Part shown: positions 35,046-41,477 of the stretch, in pieces
Position numbering within the stretch: position 1 is the stretch's first letter
Layout of the letters: each line of letters starts with the position of its first letter
Source of the DNA: MD308 sp051888795
Lineage (GTDB): Bacteria > Bacillota > Clostridia > Lachnospirales > Lachnospiraceae
Assembly (NCBI GenBank): GCA_051888795.1
Contig: JBJFCD010000015.1
Coordinates: 1 to 64,000 of the forward strand
Length of the DNA: 64,000 bases
Reading direction: 5' to 3'
Notes under the pieces: generated by a model
Told to the model about the DNA's origin: nothing
The model's input: only the letters and a program-made list of their open reading frames with translations
Database searches by the model: none
Translations under genes and position numbers: made by a program

Positions 35046-35171
35046 ATGTGGAATTATGAAAAAAGATTACAATATCCTGTAAAAATCACACAGACCAATC
35101 CTAAAATTGCTCAGGTAATCATCACGCAATTCGGAGGTCCTAATGGCAAAGACACTTCTGTTCTTAAATAA
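35046..35171 (+). pseudogene. cotJC: cotJC 5' part, interrupted by a 2.8-kb element
   Basis: The ATG at 35046 begins MWNYEKRLQYPVKITQTNPK, then IAQVIITQFGGP, the conserved N-terminus of CotJC, a manganese-catalase-like coat protein of about 190 residues. After GGP (core 35133-35140) it becomes NGKDTSVLK and stops at 35171. That end comes from the inserted element. The missing continuation, DGELAASMRYLSQRY, is at 37975 in the same frame. Confidence 0.9.
35133..35140 (+). repeat. Left attachment core GGAGGTCC
   Basis: This is the left copy of the 8-bp direct repeat, at the Gly-Gly-Pro codons of cotJC. On the element side it is followed by TAATGG, which is the inverse of CCATTA before the right core. 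Confidence 0.85.
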
Positions 35172-35291
35172 GAACAATAAATAACGCAAAAACAAGATTT
35201 TTGCCATAGACATTTTCTATTCTAATTCTATATAATAAATAATAGATATGGAGTATCTCAAACAAAGGAAAAATGAAGAGGAAAAGAACTT

Positions 35292-36962
35292 ATGGAAAAA
35301 ATGAAACCCATGTTATTTACAACATTAAAAAACTATTCAAAAGCACAACTGCTGAAGGATATGATTGCAGGTGTGATTGTTGCTATCATTGCACTTCCCC
35401 TGTCTATTGCCCTGGCATTGGCATCAGGTGTAGGACCTGAACAGGGAATTTATACTGCAATTGTTGCCGGTTTTGTTATATCATTACTTGGCGGAAGCCA
35501 TGTCCAGATTGCCGGACCTACCGCTGCATTTGCTACTATTGTAGCAGGCATTGTGGCGCGAAGCGGAATGGACGGGCTGATCATCGCAACGATACTTGCA
35601 GGTATCATGTTAATTCTAATGGGATTATGTCATTTCGGAACACTTATCAAATTTATTCCATTTACAATTACCACCGGTTTTACTTCCGGCATCGCAGTTA
35701 CGATCATCATCGGGCAATTAAAAGATTTCTTCGGCGTCACCTATCCGGAAGGGATGCCAACTATAGAAACCACTGAGAAATTGAGAGCTTTTATAGAAGG
35801 CTTTCACACTTTTGAATTGGACGCACTGTTTGTAGGATTCGTCTGCCTTGCTATTTTAGTCATTTGTCCCAAAATCACTGAAAAAATTCCCGCATCACTT
35901 ATTGCTGTCATTGTCGGGATCCTTATGGTTAAATTTCTGCCTCTGAAGGTGAATACGATTGGAGATCTTTACACAATCAAAAGCTCTCTTCCATCCTTTC
36001 ATATTCCGCAGATTAATTTTAATATGATTAAGGTTGCTCTTCCAGACGCCTTTACCATTGCAATCCTTGCCGCCATCGAATCACTTCTCTCCTGTGTAGT
36101 TGCAGATGGTATGATCAGCGAAAAGCATCGCTCTGACATGGAACTTGTAGCACAGGGAGCCGGTAATATTGCCTCCGCCGTCTTTGGAGGAATTCCTGCA
36201 ACAGGTGCCATTGCCCGTACAGCAGCTAATGTAAAAAACGGCGGAAGAACTCCTGTCGCTGGAATCGTACATTCCGTTACCCTGCTTCTGGTTCTCATTG
36301 TACTGATGCCATATGCAGGACTGATTCCTATGCCAACCATTGCAGCAATTCTTTTTATGGTTGCCTACAATATGTGCCAGTGGCGCACTTTCCTTCGCCT
36401 GGTCAAAACTGCACCCAAAAGTGATATTGCTGTATTAATTACAACATTTCTTCTGACCGTTCTTTTTGATCTGGTTGTTGCAATCGAAATCGGAATGCTC
36501 ACCTCCTGTCTTCTCTTTATGAAACGAATGAGTGATGAGACAGAACTGAAAAGCTGGAAACGTGCAGACGAATTTTCTTCTGAAAAGGAAGCCGCTGAGC
36601 AAAATATGCTCCGTCATATTTCTCCTTCCATCAGTGTTTACGAAATTACCGGTCCACTGTTTTTCGGTGCCGCAGACACTATTGGACAAATTACTGTAAA
36701 AGACGAGACCCAGTGCCTGATCATCCGCATGAGAAGCGTGCCATCCGTAGACAGTACCGCCATGAATGCTTTATCTGGTCTCTCTGAATACTGCAAAAAA
36801 CATGATATCACTTTGATTCTATCCCATGTAAACGAACAGCCAATGCGGGCCATGAAAAAAGCAGGACTGTTTAAAATGATAGGTGAAGAAAATTTCTGCC
36901 GGAATATCAATGCATCGATAGAACACGCAGAATCAATCGTAAGATCAAGAGAAACAAAATAA
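35292..36962 (+). CDS. SulP-family inorganic anion transporter with STAS domain
   Basis: This 556-residue protein has about 12-14 membrane segments with SulP signatures: AGVIVAIIALPLSIALALAS, LLGGSHVQIAGPTAAF and FGGIPATGAIARTAANVKNG. A C-terminal STAS domain (about 450-545) contains RMRSVPSVDSTAMNALSGL. SulP proteins move sulfate, bicarbonate or other anions; the substrate is not predictable. It is the only cargo of the cotJC element. An AGAGGAAAAGAACTT leader provides the ribosome site. Confidence 0.9.
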   Translation: MEKMKPMLFTTLKNYSKAQLLKDMIAGVIVAIIALPLSIALALASGVGPEQGIYTAIVAGFVISLLGGSHVQIAGPTAAFATIVAGIVARSGMDGLIIATILAGIMLILMGLCHFGTLIKFIPFTITTGFTSGIAVTIIIGQLKDFFGVTYPEGMPTIETTEKLRAFIEGFHTFELDALFVGFVCLAILVICPKITEKIPASLIAVIVGILMVKFLPLKVNTIGDLYTIKSSLPSFHIPQINFNMIKVALPDAFTIAILAAIESLLSCVVADGMISEKHRSDMELVAQGAGNIASAVFGGIPATGAIARTAANVKNGGRTPVAGIVHSVTLLLVLIVLMPYAGLIPMPTIAAILFMVAYNMCQWRTFLRLVKTAPKSDIAVLITTFLLTVLFDLVVAIEIGMLTSCLLFMKRMSDETELKSWKRADEFSSEKEAAEQNMLRHISPSISVYEITGPLFFGAADTIGQITVKDETQCLIIRMRSVPSVDSTAMNALSGLSEYCKKHDITLILSHVNEQPMRAMKKAGLFKMIGEENFCRNINASIEHAESIVRSRETK

Positions 36963-36978
36963 CATCAATACAAAACAT

Positions 36979-37016
36979 ATGGCAGCCGCTATGAATCAAA
37001 AGCAGCTGCCATTTTT
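36979..37016. terminator. Bidirectional terminator between SulP and recombinase genes
   Basis: An 11-bp stem with one mismatch (36979-36989 with 37002-37012) is followed by TTTTT on the plus strand. It overlaps the last codons of the recombinase. Confidence 0.7.
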
Positions 37017-37904
37017 ATGAGCAAAATTTTTATCTATCTTTCGAATACGCCCTTGCACTTTCTGAAAAAGCTCTTCTGAAATAATTGGATCATGTTCTCC
37101 TTCAACAATCAGTACATTCTCACTCTGGTAGAACCGATCGGCTTTTTCGCCTGCACAATATCCTCTGCGCCTTAGCTTTCCAGCATAGACAGGATTAGAC
37201 AATATGTATCTCACACTTCGACTTTCAAATCGATTGCCTCTGGCAGTATGAATTCCCTTACTATTTAACTCTGACGCAATTTGACGAAAAGATGAACCAT
37301 TAGAGAATTCCTTATACATCCACTGAACAAGTATTGCCTTTTCTTCCTCAATTTCAAAACATCGCTCCCCCATCCTATACCCAAATGGCGGCACCGATAC
37401 AACTCCTCCCCGTGAAAATTTCTCATTCATCCCACGCTTCACTTCCTGCGCCAGATTAATAGAATAATATTCATCCATTGCTTCCAGAAGTGCTTCTATT
37501 AAAATAGCAGTAGGATCATTTGAAAGTTGTTCTGTAATAGATACTACATCAATTCCACATTCCTTTCTCAGCATAGATTTGTAAAATATACTATCCTGAC
37601 GGCTCCTTGCAAATCTCGAAAACTTCCAGACTAATATAACATCAAAGGGTCTTGGCTTTTTTTTTGCCATTCCGATCATTTTCATAAAATCCGGTCTCTT
37701 CTTTGCATTTCTTCCACTGATTCCTCTGTCCACAAATACATATTTTTCTGGCAAAACAATTTTATTTCTATCTGCATACTCCTGAATTTTTTTAATCTGG
37801 CTGTCTGGAGAAAACTCTATCTGATCTTCTGTTGAAACTCGCACATAAGCTGCCCCCGTCCGCCTATTTTTTTTCTTTTCTTCCTCCATCATCTTACCAT
37901 CCAT
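36996..37904 (-). CDS. Short serine recombinase, possibly skin-type excisase
   Basis: This 302-residue protein has an N-terminal resolvase domain with AAYVRVSTEDQ (nucleophile Ser24), RGISGRNAKKRPDF and KFSRFARSRQD. A recombinase domain follows (VSVPPFGYRMG...). It stops at ...QKVQGRIRKIDKN, just where a Zn-ribbon and coiled coil normally begin in large serine recombinases (about 450-550 residues). So it is either a minimal enzyme or truncated. It lies next to the right core, as expected for an integrase. No strong ribosome site is seen before the ATG at 37904, so the start is uncertain. Confidence 0.85.
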   Translation of the reverse strand: MDGKMMEEEKKKNRRTGAAYVRVSTEDQIEFSPDSQIKKIQEYADRNKIVLPEKYVFVDRGISGRNAKKRPDFMKMIGMAKKKPRPFDVILVWKFSRFARSRQDSIFYKSMLRKECGIDVVSITEQLSNDPTAILIEALLEAMDEYYSINLAQEVKRGMNEKFSRGGVVSVPPFGYRMGERCFEIEEEKAILVQWMYKEFSNGSSFRQIASELNSKGIHTARGNRFESRSVRYILSNPVYAGKLRRRGYCAGEKADRFYQSENVLIVEGEHDPIISEELFQKVQGRIRKIDKNFAHKNGSCF

Positions 37905-37919
37905 CTTAAGAATACTTTC

Positions 37920-37946
37920 TATTATATGTATTCGCCTTTAACTTGT
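37920..37946 (-). promoter_or_regulatory. Candidate recombinase promoter (sigma-K-like, also sigma-A-like)
   Basis: On the minus strand AC (37945-37946), a 16-bp gap and CATATAATA (37920-37928) fit the sigma-K consensus AC-N16-CATANNNTA exactly. The same stretch also fits sigma-A as AAGACA-N17-TATAAT. The sequence alone cannot decide. Transcription would begin only about 10 nt before the proposed start codon. Confidence 0.4.
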
Positions 37947-37967
37947 CTTAATTCTTTTTTTCCATTA

Positions 37968-37975
37968 GGAGGTCC
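37968..37975 (+). repeat. Right attachment core GGAGGTCC
   Basis: This is the right copy of the 8-bp direct repeat, preceded by CCATTA and followed by the cotJC continuation. Confidence 0.85.
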
Positions 37976-38114
37976 GGACGGTGAACTTGCCGCATCCATG
38001 CGCTATCTTTCACAGAGATATACCATGCCTTATAAAGAAGTAACAGGTATACTGACCGATATTGGAACTGAAGAATTAACCCAAAATTTGTATCGCAAAC
38101 TTTTCATCCCTTAA
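37968..38114 (+). pseudogene. cotJC: cotJC middle part, interrupted again at the prophage boundary
   Basis: From the core the frame reads GGPDGELAASMRYLSQRYTM, then PYKEVTGILTDIGTEEL, all conserved in CotJC. After the TTA codon ending at 38078 the expected histidine-containing continuation (xHLEM-like) is replaced by TQNLYRKLFIP and a stop. The change coincides with the start of phage sequence. No start codon belongs to this fragment. Confidence 0.85.
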
Positions 38115-38138
38115 AAACCGCATAAAACCGCGGTTTTT
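38113..38138 (-). terminator. Terminator at the end of the prophage late operon
   Basis: A 9-bp stem AAAAACCGC/GCGGTTTTT (38113-38121 with 38130-38138) lies just beyond the amidase stop codon, so it ends the leftward late transcript before cotJC. Confidence 0.65.
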
Positions 38139-38169
38139 CGCTATTTTTGAAGAATCAGGATTGTCCTTT

Positions 38170-38934
38170 TTAAACCCGCTTACAATACTTGTCCAACAGG
38201 CTGATGTAACCCTTTCCGGATTTCAGTTTTCCCCACGGAGTTGTTCCATTATACTCAATCTCAGTGATCGTATAAGTCCCCTTATCCTTAATGGATCCAA
38301 CTGCTTTTGTATTAGCTCCGGCACCTGCACGGATAGTAAGCTCATTTACCAGAACTTTTACAAGGAACTCGCCAGTCCCTTTCTGATCAGAATCTTCTAC
38401 AGTAAGCTTATCATGGAATGCAGTCTTCCATTTCTTATTTTTCTCTGCAGTTCCACACCAGTACGCCGGACATCTCTTTCCATTGACATCGAAATGCCGG
38501 ATGACATTGCTTGCCGGAACACTATATTTCTTCATCAACTTTCTCGTCAGCTCAAGAGCATTGGCAATCGTCTGAGCTGATGGATAGACTTTTCCATCTT
38601 TCACATCATCACACAGCTCAATGCTGATACTGTTGCTGTTCGTGCATTTCCCGTAAAGTTTACCGCCACCAGTCATTTTACAATTACTGTACTTGCTTCC
38701 ACCAACGCTCCATGCAATACAGCCATCCGGAACAGACTGCGTGACGCTGTCGGAATCCACAAAGTAATGAGCAGACGCTTTCACAATATGCTCCTTGAAG
38801 TAGTTGGCATTGCTCTCATCATGGTCACCGTTATTGCCGGTGTAGTGAATAACAATGTATTTGATGTCGGAAAGTTTTCTCGTTCCACCATAGTTCTTTT
38901 TGTTGGCCAGTTTCTTCTTTAATATATATGACAT
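38170..38934 (-). CDS. Phage endolysin, N-acetylmuramoyl-L-alanine amidase with SH3-like domain
   Basis: This protein has 254 residues from the ATG at 38934, with GGAAAGGAG upstream. The amidase_2 domain (about 5-150) shows YIVIHYTGN, SAHYFVDS and NVIRHFDVNGKRCPAYWC, giving the zinc-binding His residues. The C-terminal SH3-like domain (about 185-250) has LTIRAGAGANTKAVGSI and WGKLKSGKGYISL, for wall binding. It cuts the peptide from glycan at lysis. It is the last gene of the late operon, after the holin genes. Confidence 0.93.
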   Translation of the reverse strand: MSYILKKKLANKKNYGGTRKLSDIKYIVIHYTGNNGDHDESNANYFKEHIVKASAHYFVDSDSVTQSVPDGCIAWSVGGSKYSNCKMTGGGKLYGKCTNSNSISIELCDDVKDGKVYPSAQTIANALELTRKLMKKYSVPASNVIRHFDVNGKRCPAYWCGTAEKNKKWKTAFHDKLTVEDSDQKGTGEFLVKVLVNELTIRAGAGANTKAVGSIKDKGTYTITEIEYNGTTPWGKLKSGKGYISLLDKYCKRV

Positions 38935-38949
38935 AATAAACTCCTTTCC

Positions 38950-38965
38950 TGTGCGACGTCGCACA
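38950..38965. repeat. 16-bp palindrome copy 1, upstream of the amidase
   Basis: TGTGCGACGTCGCACA is perfectly self-complementary and lies immediately upstream of the amidase ribosome site. An identical copy is at 45672-45687, also directly before a ribosome site. Confidence 0.75.
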
Positions 38966-38970
38966 ATAAA

Positions 38971-38993
38971 AGAGAGCCTGTTGCCGACTCTCT
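38971..38993 (-). terminator. Short terminator-like hairpin after the DUF6527-like gene
   Basis: A 6-bp stem AGAGAG/CTCTCT (38971-38976 with 38988-38993) is followed by TTTTATT on the minus strand. Confidence 0.4.
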
Positions 38994-39285
38994 ATAAATC
39001 TCCCCACGTACAATCAATCATGTCTACTGTCCTTCCTGCCATATCGTGATGGCAATCCGGAAGATATTGAATCTTTCCATCTGTTACAAAGAAATGCTCT
39101 CTCACATGACCGGTTTCCGGATTTTCTACCGGATACTGCATCAGCATTGATGGTCTAAACGTGGGCTTATCGAAATCTCCGTTGAAGCTCCATCTTTTGT
39201 CAAATAAAACGTTCATCCCTGTTGCCGGTGATGTGACCATGTATCCTTGATGTACGCCATTTTCAGTTAGTTCCAATACTTTCAT
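38992..39285 (-). CDS. Small phage protein, DUF6527-like
   Basis: This protein has 97 residues from the ATG at 39285, with GGAG 7-8 nt upstream. The C-terminal half reads HFFVTDGKIQYLPDCHHDMA, then GRTVDMIDCTWGDL. The Cys-His-His cluster and the tail resemble the DUF6527 family, found in phage and host genomes. Function unknown. It sits between holin and amidase genes. Confidence 0.65.
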   Translation of the reverse strand: MKVLELTENGVHQGYMVTSPATGMNVLFDKRWSFNGDFDKPTFRPSMLMQYPVENPETGHVREHFFVTDGKIQYLPDCHHDMAGRTVDMIDCTWGDL

Positions 39286-39297
39286 GTAAATCTCCAT

Positions 39298-39325
39298 AAA
39301 AAGAGGACGATGTTACTCGCCCTCT
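39298..39325 (-). terminator. Terminator-like hairpin between holin and DUF6527-like gene
   Basis: AGAGG/CCTCT with an inner CGA/TCG pair (39302-39325) is followed by TTTT on the minus strand. Weak. Confidence 0.35.
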
Positions 39326-39617
39326 ACTCTTCCTTATTTAACTGCTTAATTATCTGGTTTACATAAGTACTTAATCCAGCTACCAGAATTCCCTGGACAA
39401 TCGCCGTGAATACCGCAAGTGCAATATCCTGCGCCGTAGCGAATGATGCCGTAGCCATCACCCAGATGCCACAGACAAAGATGCCTGCGATTCCAAGTAC
39501 AAGTGGGATGTACTTATCCTTGATAAATGCTGCCTGTTTCAGCCACACGCCGATAAAGTACAAAACGATTGCCACCACTACAAGTTCCGGTTTTACATAA
39601 TTCATAATCTGTTCCAT
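39324..39617 (-). CDS. Phage holin family protein
   Basis: This 97-residue protein has three predicted membrane segments (about 11-29, 38-57 and 64-87) and a charged C-terminal end (IIKQLNKEE), typical of small phage holins. It is placed directly upstream of the endolysin module and likely forms the membrane lesion that releases the amidase. It starts 1 bp after the gene at 39619. Confidence 0.85.
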   Translation of the reverse strand: MEQIMNYVKPELVVVAIVLYFIGVWLKQAAFIKDKYIPLVLGIAGIFVCGIWVMATASFATAQDIALAVFTAIVQGILVAGLSTYVNQIIKQLNKEE

Positions 39618-39618
39618 C

Positions 39619-39849
39619 TCAATTCTCCTTTTCTTCCAAATCCTTAATTCTGTGATTTGCTACTTTCATTTTTTCTTCTAATATATATGTACGCTCAACC
39701 ACACTATTGTGTTTCTCCACTCTTTTTGTAAGTTCATCAAGCTTGTATTCCATGAGCGCACGAGTCTTTTCCTGCTGACCATGATTGCTGATCAGACAGA
39801 CCAGAAGCGTCACACCTGCTGAGATGCAGGCTGAAATAATTGTTTCCAT
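39619..39849 (-). CDS. Hemolysin XhlA-like / holin-associated protein
   Basis: This protein has 76 residues from the ATG at 39849, with AGGAGA upstream. One N-terminal membrane segment (about 4-20) is followed by a long charged coiled coil (LDELTKRVEKHNSVVERTYI...KDLEEKEN). Its topology and position next to the holin resemble XhlA-type lysis accessory proteins, with the order reversed relative to the membrane helix of classic XhlA. Modest confidence. Confidence 0.65.
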   Translation of the reverse strand: METIISACISAGVTLLVCLISNHGQQEKTRALMEYKLDELTKRVEKHNSVVERTYILEEKMKVANHRIKDLEEKEN

Positions 39850-39884
39850 ATACATTCTCCTGTCTTAATTTTCTGCATAAAAAT

Positions 39885-39901
39885 AAGACCTCTACGGTCT
39901 T
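39885..39901 (-). terminator. Terminator-like hairpin upstream of the lysis genes (1)
   Basis: AAGACC/GGTCTT with a 5-nt loop (39885-39890 with 39896-39901) is followed by TATTTTTAT on the minus strand. Confidence 0.5.
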
Positions 39902-39942
39902 GCTCTGATTTCCATATTTCACCTGCTTTCTAGGTATAAAAA

Positions 39943-39961
39943 GAGAGGAATTTCCCCTCTC
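39943..39961 (-). terminator. Terminator-like hairpin upstream of the lysis genes (2)
   Basis: GAGAGG/CCTCTC (39943-39948 with 39956-39961) is followed by CTTTTTAT on the minus strand, at the stop codon of the gene at 39960-40379. Confidence 0.55.
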
Positions 39962-40379
39962 AGTTCTTATCCTTGTTTATTCCAGCTTTCTGTTTTATTA
40001 TGTTCATTAACTCCGAAAAATCGTTGCTCATGACGATCTTTTCTATTTCATTAAAATACGCATCCGTTTCTTCACTACCAAAGGCATAATTAAAATCATA
40101 TATCGCGTCATAAAGGTTATAAATAATCACAATCTGGCTTGGTGTTAAATAGTCTAATTCTAACAACATATTCTGCCATTCATCATTATATCTTATATTT
40201 GGCATTACGTTGTTTCCACCTATTTTATATTGTGTAGTATATTTAATTATACTTAATACATCATAATACAATAATCTCGCACTGTGCTTACGCTTATTTA
40301 CACCATTAACGATTCCAAATATTGTCTCTGTGACAATTGTCAATACAGCACCTAACAAAACACATAATACTTCTATCAT
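39960..40379 (-). CDS. Prophage membrane-anchored protein of unknown function
   Basis: This 139-residue protein has an N-terminal membrane segment (about 3-24, VLCVLLGAVLTIVTETIFG). An AT-rich, helical, Tyr-rich cytoplasmic part follows. It has an AAGGAGAAG ribosome site and its own terminator, so it is expressed as a separate unit inside the late region. Such single genes are often accessory (moron) genes. Not recognised. Confidence 0.6.
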   Translation of the reverse strand: MIEVLCVLLGAVLTIVTETIFGIVNGVNKRKHSARLLYYDVLSIIKYTTQYKIGGNNVMPNIRYNDEWQNMLLELDYLTPSQIVIIYNLYDAIYDFNYAFGSEETDAYFNEIEKIVMSNDFSELMNIIKQKAGINKDKN

Positions 40380-40460
40380 ATATATCTTCTCCTTCCACCG
40401 CCATTATACGACAAAAGGAAAGTTTTTCCAAGGAATTTACTTGTCAGTGATTGCGTAAAA

Positions 40461-40489
40461 ATACCAACCACCGGGTTGATGGTTGGTAT
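40461..40489 (-). terminator. Terminator after the zinc-ribbon gene
   Basis: A perfect 10-bp stem ATACCAACCA/TGGTTGGTAT (40461-40470 with 40480-40489) is followed by TTTTTA on the minus strand. Confidence 0.75.
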
Positions 40490-40501
40490 CAAAAACTTGT
40501 A

Positions 40502-40690
40502 TTAATGATTTGGCGCACAATCTGCGCAAAATCCATTTCCTGCATCACCATTCTCAAAATCATCTGCATCGAACACCCTTCCGCAGTCAGGACATGTAAA
40601 GTATTCACCGACACATTCTTCGCATACATATCCTCCATTATAGTGCTCATACTCTGCTCCTGATTTTCCACAACTTATACATTTAGCCAT
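40502..40690 (-). CDS. Small double zinc-ribbon protein
   Basis: This 62-residue protein has four CxxC pairs (Cys4/7, 23/26, 33/36, 55/58), enough for two zinc sites. GGGAGG precedes the ATG and a strong terminator follows. It is likely a small nucleic-acid or protein-binding accessory protein. Function unknown. Confidence 0.65.
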   Translation of the reverse strand: MAKCISCGKSGAEYEHYNGGYVCEECVGEYFTCPDCGRVFDADDFENGDAGNGFCADCAPNH

Positions 40691-40857
40691 CTAGAATTCC
40701 TCCCTTTCATAACCTAATAAGAGAATTATACCACTCCGCCCATCAACATTCAATCACCGAGATTTCAGGGGTACAGTCTCCAGAAATAAGTGTACCTCTT
40801 TATGTAAATTGGAATTTAACGATTTCAATAAACTGGAAATTAAAATTTTGCTTGAAG

Positions 40858-41175
40858 TTATATATCTAATGGCTCAATCGCAATCAGCAATTCATGAGTA
40901 TTATTCACTCGATAGTGATTTTCAATAATTTCTTTTTCATGTAGTTTTACCCATTTTATAAGCATTTCTTCTTTGTCTTGTGGAAACGTATCGCTTTTCT
41001 GTCGGATATGACCGGCAAAATCTATAACAATTTCTTTCTCTTGATACTTCGCATGAATAGATGGGATACACAGCATATAATCCATATCTATACTTATCCC
41101 TGCAAATTGAGAAATAACTTGTTTACGTAAATATTCTACTCGATTCAAAATATTGTTCAACTCATCCCTTGTCAT
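40858..41175 (-). CDS. Hypothetical prophage accessory protein
   Basis: This protein has 105 residues from the ATG at 41175; an upstream GTG at 41193 is possible but GGAGGT serves the ATG better. It is a soluble, mixed alpha/beta protein with a terminal run ELLIAIEPLDI. It is AT-rich compared with the structural genes. Not recognised. It stands alone between a zinc-ribbon gene and the acyltransferase. Confidence 0.55.
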   Translation of the reverse strand: MTRDELNNILNRVEYLRKQVISQFAGISIDMDYMLCIPSIHAKYQEKEIVIDFAGHIRQKSDTFPQDKEEMLIKWVKLHEKEIIENHYRVNNTHELLIAIEPLDI

Positions 41176-41477
41176 TATAGTATTTACCTCCACAAATTCC
41201 GATTTTCTGATTTTATTCTAGCATTCTTATTTGCAAAATTCCATAATGCTTTTCTATTATGTAACTAGAAAACGAATGGTCAATACCATAGGTCGGACGT
41301 GAAGTTTATGTGGCTCCCTCTTTCCGTACTGGCAGCATTGATTGCTACCAGTAGTGGTTTAAGTCAGCTTTAGTTAACATTCTACCAAGAAAGATAACTT
41401 ATTATTAAAACAATACATCCATCTTCCAAATTATTTTTTCTCGTGATATAATTTGCCCATTAGGAGGTATATCTATT
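41176..41477. other. Intergenic region with an 11-bp imperfect hairpin
   Basis: No gene is seen in these 302 bases. A hairpin (41327-41337 with 41343-41353, one mismatch, 5-nt loop) lies midway, without a T tract. AGGAGG for the acyltransferase is at the right end. The region probably holds divergent promoters. Confidence 0.4.

Larger units (their letters stand above)
35133..37975. mobile_element. 2.8-kb serine-recombinase element inserted in cotJC (skin-like)
   Basis: The element is bounded by identical GGAGGTCC cores 2835 bp apart. It carries only a SulP transporter (plus) and a serine recombinase (minus), which are convergent. Removing it at the core joins ...ITQFGGP to DGELAASMRYL... in frame, restoring conserved CotJC. 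The joined element ends give CCATTA-GGAGGTCC-TAATGG, with inverted arms as expected for serine-integrase sites. The layout resembles the sigK skin element of B. subtilis. Confidence 0.85.

Noticed and set aside
35133..37975. The 2.8-kb element as an insertion sequence
   Set aside because: There is no transposase and there are no terminal inverted repeats beyond the short att arms. A serine recombinase and a core identical on both sides point to site-specific integration.
35133..38079. The SulP-recombinase segment as simply the left end of the large prophage
   Set aside because: Both cores are present and cotJC continues in frame for about 100 bp after the right core, so the 2.8-kb piece is a complete separate element.
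38070..38158. GAAGAATTA at 38070 and GAAGAATCA at about 38150 as a prophage att repeat
   Set aside because: It is only nine bases with one mismatch, both copies lie at the same end, and the sequence is AT-rich. Likely chance.
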